Shown: positions 54,572 through 62,472 of the stretch, piece by piece
Numbering within the stretch: the stretch's first letter is position 1
How the letters are laid out: every line of letters starts with the position of its first letter
Assembly: GCA_963932545.1 (NCBI GenBank)
Contig: CAWVRH010000013.1
Coordinates: forward strand, 3,363-67,362
Direction of reading: 5' to 3'
Source: UBA8337 sp963932545
Lineage (GTDB): Bacteria; Pseudomonadota; Alphaproteobacteria; RS24
Length of the DNA stretch: 64,000 nt
Position numbers and translations under genes: made by a program
Notes under the pieces: generated by a model
What the model was told of the DNA's origin: nothing
The model's input: the letters and a program-made list of their open reading frames with translations, nothing else
Database searches by the model: none

Positions 54572-55104
54572 TTGGCTTCTCGTTTTTCGATTGCGATTAT
54601 CTCATTGGCCATTTTTTGAATCGCGCCAAGAGCTATGCTTTGGGTTGGAAGCGCATCAGATGGATGAGCCGCCCCATTTCTATCGTTCAGTAAGCCTTTT
54701 AAGTTTTTCGTTCGTTGGTTGGTTAGCAAGTCTGATTTCGTCAAAATATTAATAAGATCGGCATCAGTAATTTTGTTTCTGAGGGCTTCGATGTCGTTAT
54801 TTGGAAACCCTGTTGTTTTTTCTCTAATTCTACTGCTGTGCTTGCAAGCTAAGTGCTGAAGGAAATCCATAACTCCAATCCATGCAATCACAATAGCTGC
54901 TTGGAATTGTTGTATCTCTGCGCATGCCAGCGCCTGCAGAAAACTCCCATAACTGGCGTGTTCTTTTAACTGGTCTACTTTTTGCCTAGTTTCGCTGTTT
55001 GTATGGGCTGCATGGAGATTGCTCTCGTGAGCGCCAAAAAGTTCCTCGGCAATTTGTTGAAAATCCCAAGCTTTTTCTAGCGCTTCCTTAACCTGTCTAT
55101 TCAT
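54562..55104 (-). CDS. HEPN-domain-like protein with R-x4-H motif
   Basis: All-helical 180-residue protein. Residues 142-147 read R-N-G-A-A-H inside L-L-N-D-R-N-G-A-A-H-P-S-D, matching the R-x4-6-H motif of HEPN nucleases; helices on both sides (about 55-88 and 155-178) fit the fold. Expected role if active: metal-independent RNA cleavage, as in toxin and defence HEPN proteins. It overlaps the upstream DUF5343-like gene by 8 bases, so the two are surely co-expressed. AT-richer and with different codon use than the surrounding core genes, suggesting transfer. A RiboL-PSP or abortive-infection HEPN family is possible; I cannot place it more closely. Confidence 0.65.
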   Translation of the reverse strand: MNRQVKEALEKAWDFQQIAEELFGAHESNLHAAHTNSETRQKVDQLKEHASYGSFLQALACAEIQQFQAAIVIAWIGVMDFLQHLACKHSSRIREKTTGFPNNDIEALRNKITDADLINILTKSDLLTNQRTKNLKGLLNDRNGAAHPSDALPTQSIALGAIQKMANEIIAIEKREANQA

Positions 55105-55774
55105 TAGTAAGTAAGTGCTTTTTCATCGCTGTGAAAAATTTCTCGTAAACATCACCCGTCGGGTCAGAGGGGACGTGAAGTTGAATGTTAATAGTCAACT
55201 GCGGGGTTGTGGCCGACGCTACAGCAACTTCTTCCTTTGAGGCTTTCTTAGTTCCAGCATTATCTTTATCTGATGAAGTCGCGTTTTTCTTAACTTGGGT
55301 GGACTTTTTTTTATCATCTTTCGCAGTATGCGCTGGTGAGATGCTGTCACCCTTTGCCCCGCCCTCGATTGTTCTAAACGTCCTTATGCACATCTTAATT
55401 GTAGGCGGCGCCAAATTGCTAAACATGCTTCTAAATAGATTTGTCAATTCGAGGTCAGATGGATTGTCAGCATCAAGCACGCCGTCGGGGTCAGGGTAGA
55501 GGTTTTTTAGCCCTTCTGCCATGCCCGCTTGAAAATTCGTGCGACTGGTTGCCCATAATTCCGTTGGAACGAAATCATCAGAAATTAACTTCATGCCAAT
55601 TAAGACGCCACGAGATGATACTGAGTTTTTGTTAAGTTTAGTGCCATCACTAGAAGGGGGCATGCCAAGCGAAATCATATAAGCATCTGTAACCTTTGTT
55701 GGCATCCCCCTTTTTTCAATAGCTAAGAGCAATAATTTAAGATCATTTATAATTTTCGCGTATCTGGGGCTCAT
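55097..55774 (-). CDS. DUF5343-like protein, upstream partner of the HEPN gene
   Basis: 225 residues from ATG 55774; an in-frame TTG at 55834 would add 20 residues. N-terminal helical/winged region (about 5-135) with I-E-K-R-G-M-P-T-K-V, G-M-K-L-I-S-D-D-F-V-P-T-E-L-W and R-T-F-R-T-I-E, resembling the DUF5343 layout. A charged Lys/Ser-rich linker (about 150-183) leads to a C-terminal beta-strand/helix piece with N-I-Q-L-H-V-P and the helix Y-E-K-F-F-T-A-M-K-K-H-L. In other genomes DUF5343-type genes sit beside effectors of defence-like modules. DNA-binding regulator, antitoxin or sensor are all possible. Family call is by eye only. Confidence 0.6.
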   Translation of the reverse strand: MSPRYAKIINDLKLLLLAIEKRGMPTKVTDAYMISLGMPPSSDGTKLNKNSVSSRGVLIGMKLISDDFVPTELWATSRTNFQAGMAEGLKNLYPDPDGVLDADNPSDLELTNLFRSMFSNLAPPTIKMCIRTFRTIEGGAKGDSISPAHTAKDDKKKSTQVKKNATSSDKDNAGTKKASKEEVAVASATTPQLTINIQLHVPSDPTGDVYEKFFTAMKKHLLTNE

Positions 55775-55834
55775 TATTTTTCTTTCAAAAGTTGCATGCC
55801 GATAGATATTCGGGTGCTTCTCTGATGCCAACAA

Positions 55835-56091
55835 TAGTTTTAATTTTTTATAACCACTTCCATTTAACTTATTGAAAATAGGTCTCTTTCACGGCTCACA
55901 CCCCTGTGCCAAACTGGCCTTGCTGCAGCGTGGACGGCGTCGCAGGGGAGCCCATAAAGTTCCATAAACTACAGTCCATTGGCGGCTGCATTTCAATTCG
56001 AGATGCGGCACGCATGAGGTTTACCTTGTGTTAATCCAATAGGCTGAAAATCCGTTCCTCGACCTTAATTTGGGTCGGGGTGGCGGTGAAA
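55835..56091. other. Intergenic region without identified gene
   Basis: About 425 bp separate the DUF5343-like start (55774) from the next plus-strand start (56200). No coding frame with a Shine-Dalgarno was seen here. An 8-bp stem with a 32-nt loop (55901-55908 with 55941-55948) and a short hairpin near 55988-56006 suggest some RNA structure, but I cannot match it to tmRNA, 6S, SRP RNA or a tRNA. Confidence 0.5.
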
Positions 56092-56172
56092 TATAATACG
56101 CTTCGGTGGAATACATCGCGGGTTCGTTTGTGACTCTTTATGGCACCCCGGCTCCTTTATGGAGCCGGTTTT
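56092..56172 (+). promoter_or_regulatory. TATAAT box and terminator-like hairpin before an 86-residue protein
   Basis: A perfect TATAAT lies at 56092-56097 (no good -35 seen). A perfect 8-bp hairpin CCGGCTCC-TTTAT-GGAGCCGG followed by TTTT spans 56148-56172, ending 27 bp before the next start codon. It could be an intrinsic terminator of a short upstream transcript or an attenuator in the leader. Confidence 0.45.
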
Positions 56173-56199
56173 GCTGTAACAAAAACAAAAGAGGCGAGC

Positions 56200-56460
56200 A
56201 TGAATGACTATAATTTAATCGGCGATGTGCTGGGCACATGGCGTTCCATGAGTGACGCGATTAAAGCGGTAACCATTTTGGGTTTTTATTTTACGATTTC
56301 CCTTAGCGTTTGGATGCTGAGCATGGGGCGGCATTGGCTTAAATTTCGCTTTGCTGAATCCCGCCATTATCGCAAGGCCGTGGAAAGACAGAACGAGCTG
56401 GTTTATTCTAGAGATGGCGAGACACCGCCGTTAAAATTCACCCATAGAACATTCGACTGA
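56200..56460 (+). CDS. Small single-pass membrane protein, unknown function
   Basis: 86 residues from ATG 56200 with GAGGCG as Shine-Dalgarno; the frame is open back to 56140 but that part overlaps the hairpin. One transmembrane helix at about 20-42 (A-V-T-I-L-G-F-Y-F-T-I-S-L-S-V-W-M-L) and a basic, charged C-terminal half (R-H-W-L-K-F-R-F, R-H-Y-R-K). No family recognised. It lies 82 bp upstream of secG in the same direction. Confidence 0.6.
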   Translation: MNDYNLIGDVLGTWRSMSDAIKAVTILGFYFTISLSVWMLSMGRHWLKFRFAESRHYRKAVERQNELVYSRDGETPPLKFTHRTFD

Positions 56461-56542
56461 GACCAAACCCACCGATTGCTATTCCCCCGCAAACGCGCTA
56501 TATCGCTGCTATTGATTTTCGGACAGACTTTAGGAGACGTCC

Positions 56543-56881
56543 ATGACCACCATTATTCTGGTTGTGCATTTGATGATCGCAGTGGCGATGATTGTGCTGG
56601 TATTGCTGCAACGCTCTGAGGGCGGCGCCCTTGGTATTGGCGGCGGTGGCGGCAATAGTATGATGTCCGCACGTGGCCTCGGCAGCGTCATGACCCGCGC
56701 TACGGGTATTCTGGCCGGTCTGTTTTTCCTCACCTCCATCAGCCTTACCGTGCTTGGCACGATGCAAAACCGTTCGTCGGTTCTCGATGGCGTGATTGAG
56801 CAAGAGGGCAATTTGCCAGGACTGGGCACTTTGGCGCCAGCGCCTGTGTTGCCACCTAGCCGCCTGCCGACCCCCGAATAA
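56543..56881 (+). CDS. secG: Preprotein translocase subunit SecG
   Basis: Small SecYEG subunit of 112 residues: two transmembrane helices (about 4-25 and 52-72) with the conserved L-L-Q-R-S-E-G-G-A-L-G-I-G-G-G-G region between them, then a Pro-rich tail. Shine-Dalgarno TAGGAGA upstream. Placement between tpiA and pyrG is the usual alphaproteobacterial order. Confidence 0.95.
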   Translation: MTTIILVVHLMIAVAMIVLVLLQRSEGGALGIGGGGGNSMMSARGLGSVMTRATGILAGLFFLTSISLTVLGTMQNRSSVLDGVIEQEGNLPGLGTLAPAPVLPPSRLPTPE

Positions 56882-56963
56882 CGGTTTTTATCGACAAGCT
56901 GTGAACAACTAAGTGATTCGGTTTTCTCGACTCACTTTTCGCTGGCGCGAATCGATTCCGCTA

Positions 56964-56969
56964 TATAAT
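56964..56969 (+). promoter_or_regulatory. TATAAT box very close to the pyrG start
   Basis: A perfect TATAAT ends 10 bp before the pyrG ATG (56980), and the bases between contain no Shine-Dalgarno. If it is used, the transcript would be leaderless or nearly so. No convincing -35 hexamer at 16-18 bp. Confidence 0.4.
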
Positions 56970-56979
56970 TTCATCTTCC

Positions 56980-58608
56980 ATGGCACGATATATATTTATT
57001 ACGGGTGGTGTGGTTTCCTCTCTTGGCAAAGGCTTAGCTTCGGCGGCAATTGGCGCTCTGTTGCAGGCGCGCGGCTATAAAGTTCGCTTGCGCAAGCTCG
57101 ACCCTTATTTGAACGTAGACCCCGGCACCATGTCGCCGTATCAGCATGGCGAAGTTTACGTCACCGATGATGGCGCCGAGACGGATCTCGATTTGGGCCA
57201 CTATGAACGCTTCACAGGCGTGCCCGCCTCGCGCGGCGACAATGTCACCACCGGACAAATTTACCGCGATATTCTGGCCAAAGAACGCCGTGGCGATTAT
57301 CTCGGCGGCACCGTGCAAGTTATTCCGCATGTGACGGACGCGATTAAAACTTTTATTCAAACCGATGTCGATGACGTCGATTTTGTGCTGTGCGAGATTG
57401 GCGGCACGGTAGGCGATATCGAAGGCCTGCCGTATTTCGAGGCCATTCGCCAGCTCAGCAATGACCTGTCGCGCCAACAATCAATTTTCGTTCACCTAAC
57501 CTTGCTGCCGTATATTCCGACTGCCGGCGAGATGAAAACCAAACCGACGCAGCACTCCGTAAAAGAGCTGCGCTCCATTGGCATTCAGCCCGATATTTTG
57601 CTGTGCCGTTGCGATCGCCCGATTCCCGAAGGCGAGAAACGCAAGATTGCGCTGTTCTGTAACGTGCCCGAAAGCGCCGTGATTGAAGCGCGCGATGTCG
57701 ATAATATTTACGCCGTGCCGCATTCCTATCACGCCGAAGGGCTGGACGTGGAAGTGCTGGCCGCCTTTGGCATGCAAGATGCGCCGCCGCCCGATTTAAG
57801 CGTCTGGGACGAAGTGATGACGGCCGTGCGCGAGCCAGAAGGCGAAGTGACCATCGCCGTCGTGGGCAAATATACCGAGCTGAAAGAAGCCTATAAATCG
57901 CTGATTGAAAGCCTGCAACATGGCGGCATTGCCAATAATGTGGCTGTCAATATCGAGTGGCTAGACGCGCAAGTGTTTGAGCGCGAAGACGCGGCTTCTT
58001 ATTTGGAAAAAGTAGACGGCATCCTCGTGCCGGGCGGCTTTGGCGAGCGCGGCGCGGAAGGCAAAATTGCCGCTGCTAATTTTGCTCGCACCCGCGATGT
58101 GCCCTATTTCGGCATTTGCTTTGGTATGCAAATGGCGGTGCTGGAAGCGGCGCGCAACATGGGCGGCATCCGCGATGCAACCTCCAGCGAGTTCGGCCTC
58201 GCGGGCACCAACTTGGTAGGTCTGATGACCGAATGGGCTTCGGGCGAAGTGATGGAACGGCGTCGCCAAGACGGCGATTTGGGCGGCACCATGCGCCTCG
58301 GCGCGTTTGAGGCTTACTTGAAAGAGGGCAGTCGGGTGGAAGAAATTTACGGCACCCGCGTCATCTCCGAGCGCCATCGCCATCGCTATGAAGTGAATAT
58401 GGATTACCGCGAGATGCTGGAAGCCCAAGGGCTGGTTTTCTCTGGCGTGTCGCCCGATGGCGTGCTGCCCGAGATTGTAGAAATTCCCGCGCATCCTTGG
58501 TTTATTGGGGTGCAGTTTCACCCAGAGCTGAAGTCGCGCCCCTTTGCGCCGCATCCGCTTTTTGCGTCTTTCATTGAAGCCGCGCTTGCGCAAAGTCGTT
58601 TAGTTTAA
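56980..58608 (+). CDS. pyrG: CTP synthase
   Basis: Makes CTP from UTP with glutamine. N-terminal synthetase domain (F-I-T-G-G-V-V-S-S-L-G-K-G near 6-18) and C-terminal class I amidotransferase with the Cys in F-G-I-C-F-G-M-Q and the His/Glu in F-H-P-E-L near 513. 542 residues, full length. No Shine-Dalgarno precedes the ATG. Confidence 0.98.
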   Translation: MARYIFITGGVVSSLGKGLASAAIGALLQARGYKVRLRKLDPYLNVDPGTMSPYQHGEVYVTDDGAETDLDLGHYERFTGVPASRGDNVTTGQIYRDILAKERRGDYLGGTVQVIPHVTDAIKTFIQTDVDDVDFVLCEIGGTVGDIEGLPYFEAIRQLSNDLSRQQSIFVHLTLLPYIPTAGEMKTKPTQHSVKELRSIGIQPDILLCRCDRPIPEGEKRKIALFCNVPESAVIEARDVDNIYAVPHSYHAEGLDVEVLAAFGMQDAPPPDLSVWDEVMTAVREPEGEVTIAVVGKYTELKEAYKSLIESLQHGGIANNVAVNIEWLDAQVFEREDAASYLEKVDGILVPGGFGERGAEGKIAAANFARTRDVPYFGICFGMQMAVLEAARNMGGIRDATSSEFGLAGTNLVGLMTEWASGEVMERRRQDGDLGGTMRLGAFEAYLKEGSRVEEIYGTRVISERHRHRYEVNMDYREMLEAQGLVFSGVSPDGVLPEIVEIPAHPWFIGVQFHPELKSRPFAPHPLFASFIEAALAQSRLV

Positions 58609-58625
58609 ATAGCATTGGAAACATC

Positions 58626-59474
58626 ATGAGCGTTTTGACCCTGAAAGACTACGACCTGAAAATTGGGGACGGCGAGAAGATGGTCGTCATGGCTGGCCTC
58701 AACGTGCTGGAAGACGAAGGTCTGGCGATGGAAGTTTGCGCCGAGCTGAAAGCCATTTGCGCCGACCTAGATTTGCCGTTTATTTTCAAAGCCAGTTGGG
58801 ACAAAGCCAACCGCTCGTCCATCACCTCGTATCGCGGCCCCGGCATGGCGGCGGGCCTGCCGATGTTGGAAGCGGTGAAAGCCAAACACGGCGTGCCCGT
58901 GGTGACAGATTTGCACGAAGAATCTCAGGCCGAGGCGGTTGCGGCCGTGGCCGAAGTGGTTCAACTGCCGGCATTTTTGGTGCGCCAAACCGACTTAGTG
59001 GTCGCCACCGCCAAAGCCGTGGCCGCGCAAGGCGGCTGGTTACATGCCAAAAAAGCGCAGTTTTTAGCGCCATGGGATTGCGCCAATATTATTTCGAAAA
59101 CCCGCGAAGCCGCGCCCGATATTCAGCTTATTCTGTGCGATAGAGGCACCAGCTTTGGCTATAATAATTTGGTCGTCGACATGTTGGGCATTCCGGAAAT
59201 GAAAAAACTCGGCGTGCCTGTCACCATGGACGCCACCCACGCGGTGCAATTGCCCGGTGCCGACCCGCGCACGGCAGGCGCCTCGACGGGCGGTCGTCGC
59301 GAAGGGGTTTCTGTGCTGGCCAAATCCGCGATTGCAGCGGGCGCCAACGGCGTCTTCCTAGAGTTTCACCCAGACCCAGACGCCGCCCTTTGCGATGCCC
59401 CAAGCTGCCTCGCGCTAAGCGAAGCCCGCGGTCTGCTGACCACGCTAAAAGCCGTGCATGAGGCCGTCGCCTAA
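58626..59474 (+). CDS. kdsA: 3-deoxy-8-phosphooctulonate synthase
   Basis: Makes KDO 8-phosphate for lipopolysaccharide. 282 residues, TIM barrel, with F-K-A-S-W-D-K-A-N-R near 54-63, D-R-G-T-S-F-G-Y near 177 and D-A-T-H-A-V-Q near 206. Asn26 in G-L-N-V-L-E places it in the metal-independent class (metal-dependent enzymes have Cys there). Normally followed by eno; here about 4.5 kb is inserted. Confidence 0.97.
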   Translation: MSVLTLKDYDLKIGDGEKMVVMAGLNVLEDEGLAMEVCAELKAICADLDLPFIFKASWDKANRSSITSYRGPGMAAGLPMLEAVKAKHGVPVVTDLHEESQAEAVAAVAEVVQLPAFLVRQTDLVVATAKAVAAQGGWLHAKKAQFLAPWDCANIISKTREAAPDIQLILCDRGTSFGYNNLVVDMLGIPEMKKLGVPVTMDATHAVQLPGADPRTAGASTGGRREGVSVLAKSAIAAGANGVFLEFHPDPDAALCDAPSCLALSEARGLLTTLKAVHEAVA

Positions 59475-59577
59475 GCGACGGGCCCGAAAGGGTAAAGAAA
59501 GACGAGGCTAGAGGGCGGCCAAGACAGACCCTCAAACCCAAACGCGTCCAGCAAACGAGACGCGAGGAAGAAGATGG

Positions 59578-60978
59578 ATGTTTAGTTTTACGGATACGTT
59601 TAATTGGCTTGTGCAGAATAATGGGATGGCTTTGGTCGGGCTTCTTTGCGCTGCAATTTTTTTGCAAGTTATTGATTGGTATCTCAAGTTCCAACTTCCA
59701 CAGGTTTTACTCAAGATTTTAAAGTGTTTGATGAGGCACCCTGGAATCGGCGTGGTTTTCCTCTTTGTTATCGTTGTGATTTCGGCGTTGGCTGAGGAAA
59801 CCCGCAAGCTTTGGAGTCATGGTGTTGCGGGCGAAAGTGGAGTTGCACCATGGAGCGGCGAGGCGACGCGTTCGCTGGGCTTAGCTTTGGGTGCATTGGC
59901 TGCTCTTTATGGTTTGGTGTTAGCGAGTAAGCGTTTAGACACTGCGAAAGGGGAGCTTGAAGTTGCTAAGAAGCAGGCCGACCTAAATATAAAACAAGCA
60001 AGAACTACCCAGCTGCAAAACAAGAAAGCAAAAGAATTAGACAGAGAGAAGAGGTCCAATTTTTTTAATGAGAGAATAATCAATACAAACACGCAGCTTT
60101 CAAACGGTAGTGTTGAAAGTCGATGTTCGACTATTTTGTTGCTAGAAAAATACTCTTCTGAGAGCAAGCTGTCTCAAACTGAGGTTTATATCGTCATTCA
60201 GACATTGCAGGCTTTTGTAAAGGGGCGAACGGCTGACCCAACAATATCTGTTGGTGATTTGAATGTTGAAAAATATGAATGGGCTAAGTTGAAGGAAAAT
60301 AGATTGCAGAGACGCGATTTGGAATTGGCTATCTCAGCTCTGACAAGATTAGTTTTGATTGATGATTCCTATAACGGCTTGAGCTTACAGGGGCTAGATT
60401 TACGAGGACTTGACCTGCGTGGCCTCAATTTTTCATTTTTTAATTTTGGTATGTCTAACTTGAGTGGCGTTGATTTCTCTAATTCGATTTTTGAAAAAAC
60501 TTATTTTATGCGGTCGAGGCTTGAAAACACCCTGTTTGTTGGTGCTCAGTGCATAAACACTAAATTTAACTATGCGTATTTAAGGGGAAGCAATTTTGAG
60601 TATGCAGATTTGAGGGATAATACAACGTTTGTGTATGCAAATTTAGAAAATGCCCGTATCCAGTACTCAAGTAACTTTGATGTTATATTTAACGATACGG
60701 ACATTTCAGGCGTTCTCATCGATATTGAGGAGGAGCTTACAGTCTTGCAAATGCGGAACCTTATTTATGAAACAACTCTCCTTCCATCAATTAAGCATAA
60801 TAGGGATTCCATATACCCTGACGAGCTAGAGCGCCTCGGGATTCGTTCTTATAAGTGGAAGTACAAGTACGAATATGGTCGATGGGAGGCTGATTTTGGT
60901 GAAGGGCGCACAGGAACTACACTCTTAGTAGTAACTCCTTGGTGGAAGCAATTAGACCCGCCACCGAGCGATATTTAG
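59578..60978 (+). CDS. Membrane-anchored pentapeptide-repeat protein
   Basis: 466 residues. Three transmembrane helices at about 17-36, 55-72 and 98-116, a charged coiled coil (about 118-160, rich in Lys/Gln/Glu), a helical region to about 262, then pentapeptide repeats A(D/N)LxG at about 268-380 (e.g. L-D-L-R-G-L-D-L-R-G, Y-A-D-L-R), forming a right-handed quadrilateral helix. The C-terminal 90 residues are unlike the repeats. Shine-Dalgarno GAGGAAG. AT-rich with codon use unlike kdsA, so probably acquired. Membrane-tethered pentapeptide proteins occur in antiviral and effector settings, but no function can be assigned. Confidence 0.8.
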   Translation: MFSFTDTFNWLVQNNGMALVGLLCAAIFLQVIDWYLKFQLPQVLLKILKCLMRHPGIGVVFLFVIVVISALAEETRKLWSHGVAGESGVAPWSGEATRSLGLALGALAALYGLVLASKRLDTAKGELEVAKKQADLNIKQARTTQLQNKKAKELDREKRSNFFNERIINTNTQLSNGSVESRCSTILLLEKYSSESKLSQTEVYIVIQTLQAFVKGRTADPTISVGDLNVEKYEWAKLKENRLQRRDLELAISALTRLVLIDDSYNGLSLQGLDLRGLDLRGLNFSFFNFGMSNLSGVDFSNSIFEKTYFMRSRLENTLFVGAQCINTKFNYAYLRGSNFEYADLRDNTTFVYANLENARIQYSSNFDVIFNDTDISGVLIDIEEELTVLQMRNLIYETTLLPSIKHNRDSIYPDELERLGIRSYKWKYKYEYGRWEADFGEGRTGTTLLVVTPWWKQLDPPPSDI

Positions 60979-60981
60979 CCC

Positions 60982-61323
60982 TTACATATGCATCATCAGG
61001 CGCTTAATCGCGTGGCGTTGATGGCTGTCTAACCCGCGAAAATATTCCACGATGCGCCGCGTTTGCCAGTCTAGCACCAGCTCGTAATTGGGCGGCGCGG
61101 TGAGGGTGTCTTCGCTGACTTCCAACCGCTCGGCGAGGAGCGTGAGATGCGCTGGCGTTATCGGGCGGAAGCCGTATTCATAGGCGCGCAAAATGCCCGA
61201 CCGCAAGCTGCCTTGCGCCAATTGTTTGCGGGTTCGGTTTTGGAAGGTTCGGTAAACCCATAGGTTATGACGAATGTTTTCTGACGCCGAGGGCGACAGT
61301 AAAGTTTTTTGATCTTGGCTCAT
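60982..61323 (-). CDS. Small HTH-like protein
   Basis: 113 residues from ATG 61323; the frame runs on to 61473 but this ATG has an AGAAGAG Shine-Dalgarno. Residues about 16-75 fit a lambda-repressor-type helix-turn-helix (N-R-T-R-K-Q-L-A-Q-G, then H-L-T-L-L-A-E-R-L-E-V-S), followed by a helix carrying L-D-S-H-Q-R-H-A-I. Only 3 bp separate its stop from the convergent pentapeptide gene. A strong palindrome sits just upstream of the start. Possibly a local autoregulated repressor; target unknown. Confidence 0.6.
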   Translation of the reverse strand: MSQDQKTLLSPSASENIRHNLWVYRTFQNRTRKQLAQGSLRSGILRAYEYGFRPITPAHLTLLAERLEVSEDTLTAPPNYELVLDWQTRRIVEYFRGLDSHQRHAIKRLMMHM

Positions 61324-61339
61324 ATCTGGCTCTTCTTTT

Positions 61340-61380
61340 CTAGCTTGCCGACACCAAGTTGCCTTGGTGTCGGGGGCTAG
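61340..61380 (-). promoter_or_regulatory. Strong palindrome upstream of the HTH gene
   Basis: Perfect 11-bp inverted repeat CCGACACCAAG/CTTGGTGTCGG (61348-61358 and 61363-61373), extended by CTAGC/GCTAG (61340-61344 with 61376-61380). On the minus strand the loop is GCAA, a GNRA tetraloop. It lies 17-57 bp before the start codon; it may be an operator or an RNA hairpin in the leader. Confidence 0.5.
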
Positions 61381-61484
61381 AAAGACCGAACAGTAGAACG
61401 GCCGCAACTTATTCAGTCGAAACCTTATTGAGTTGCCACCCCGACCTAAAGTAGGCGAGGTGAACATTTTCACAGCAATTCATT

Positions 61485-61512
61485 AAAAAAGGCTTGAGCG
61501 TTAACTCAAGCC
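61485..61512 (-). terminator. Intrinsic terminator of the que operon
   Basis: Minus strand: 8-bp stem GGCTTGAG/CTCAAGCC with a 6-nt loop followed by TTTTTT (61490-61485), 93 bp after the queF stop. Another hairpin, GTAGTC-N10-GACTAC (61562-61583), lies between. Confidence 0.75.
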
Positions 61513-61604
61513 ACATACGCAAAACAAATTGCGGCCACTGTTCAGAACTTTCTAGGTTCCTGTAGTCTCGTTCACTGGACTACGAAAAAAACTATAACAG
61601 AAAC

Positions 61605-62072
61605 TTAGCGTCCGCGATAGGGCGGCACGCCTTGGTCGGGGATAAATAATCCCTCAGGTGGCTCTGAACTTTGCCAAAACACATCAATCGGAATGCCGCC
61701 GCGCGGATACCAATAGCCACCGATGCGAAGCCATTTTGGTTTCATGCATTCAATGAGCCGTTTGGCCACCATAATGGTGCAGTCTTCGTGAAACGCGCCA
61801 TGGTTGCGAAAGCTGCCCATGAACAGTTTGAAACTTTTGCTCTCGACCAAATGCTGGTCTGGCACATAGTCGATAACCACATGCGCGAAATCTGGCTGGC
61901 CCGTAACGGGGCAAATAGAGGTGAACTCAGGCACCGCAAAGCGGGCCACATAATCAATATCTAAATGCGGGTTCGGCACGCGCTCTAGTAGCGCTTCTTC
62001 GGGGCTATTGGGCAGGCCGGTTTGCTGGCCCAGCAGGGTTGCGCCGGTGGCGTCACTTCCTTTAGTCGACAT
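61605..62072 (-). CDS. queF: NADPH-dependent 7-cyano-7-deazaguanine reductase
   Basis: Reduces preQ0 to preQ1. The 155-residue unimodal form with the T-fold: Cys54 in T-S-I-C-P-V-T-G-Q (covalent thioimide), Asp61, and the QueF signature E-S-K-S-F-K-L-F near 77-84. Last gene of the queC-queE-queD-queF run; it overlaps queD by 11 bases. Confidence 0.95.
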   Translation of the reverse strand: MSTKGSDATGATLLGQQTGLPNSPEEALLERVPNPHLDIDYVARFAVPEFTSICPVTGQPDFAHVVIDYVPDQHLVESKSFKLFMGSFRNHGAFHEDCTIMVAKRLIECMKPKWLRIGGYWYPRGGIPIDVFWQSSEPPEGLFIPDQGVPPYRGR

Positions 62073-62430
62073 GTTGGCTCCCTTGATAGAGGCAAGATTG
62101 GCCGAGGCTATCGCGAAACACTTCGACAGCGCAAATTTGCGGCAGCGGGCTTTGCAAGGCGCCCCAAATCCATAGGCATAGGTTTTCCAGCGTCGGCTGT
62201 TCTAGGCCGTCAATTTCGTTTAGCATTTGGTGGTCTAGGCGCTCGTGCATGTCTTGCAGCAGCGTGCCCATTTTTTCCAAATCGACAATTTGCCCATGGT
62301 CATCGGGCAGGCCTTCCACGGTAACGCGGGCGCGAAAACTGTGCCCATGCACGCGCGTATTGGCGTGGCCTGCCGGATAATGGCCAAGGCTGTGGGCAGC
62401 ATCAAAAGTGAATTCGCGAGATAATTTCAT
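62062..62430 (-). CDS. queD: QueD-like 6-carboxytetrahydropterin synthase with atypical active site
   Basis: COG0720 T-fold protein of 122 residues. The zinc His residues are present (His13, His28, His30 in V-H-G-H-S-F). The catalytic Cys expected four residues before the first His of H-G-H is Asn24 here, and the C-terminal Glu (E-T in E. coli QueD) reads Asp108 (R-D-S-L-G-Q-S). The operon position between queE and queF still argues for the queuosine pathway; a distinct QueD subfamily with other chemistry is possible. Confidence 0.85.
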   Translation of the reverse strand: MKLSREFTFDAAHSLGHYPAGHANTRVHGHSFRARVTVEGLPDDHGQIVDLEKMGTLLQDMHERLDHQMLNEIDGLEQPTLENLCLWIWGALQSPLPQICAVEVFRDSLGQSCLYQGSQHVD

Positions 62431-62472
62431 GCCCCGCTTATGCCCGATTAAGCAAATCGGGTCAATTGGGCT

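Noticed and set aside
55870..56100. Possible tmRNA, 6S or SRP RNA upstream of secG
   Set aside because: Some stems are present but none of the conserved sequence signatures of these RNAs was found.
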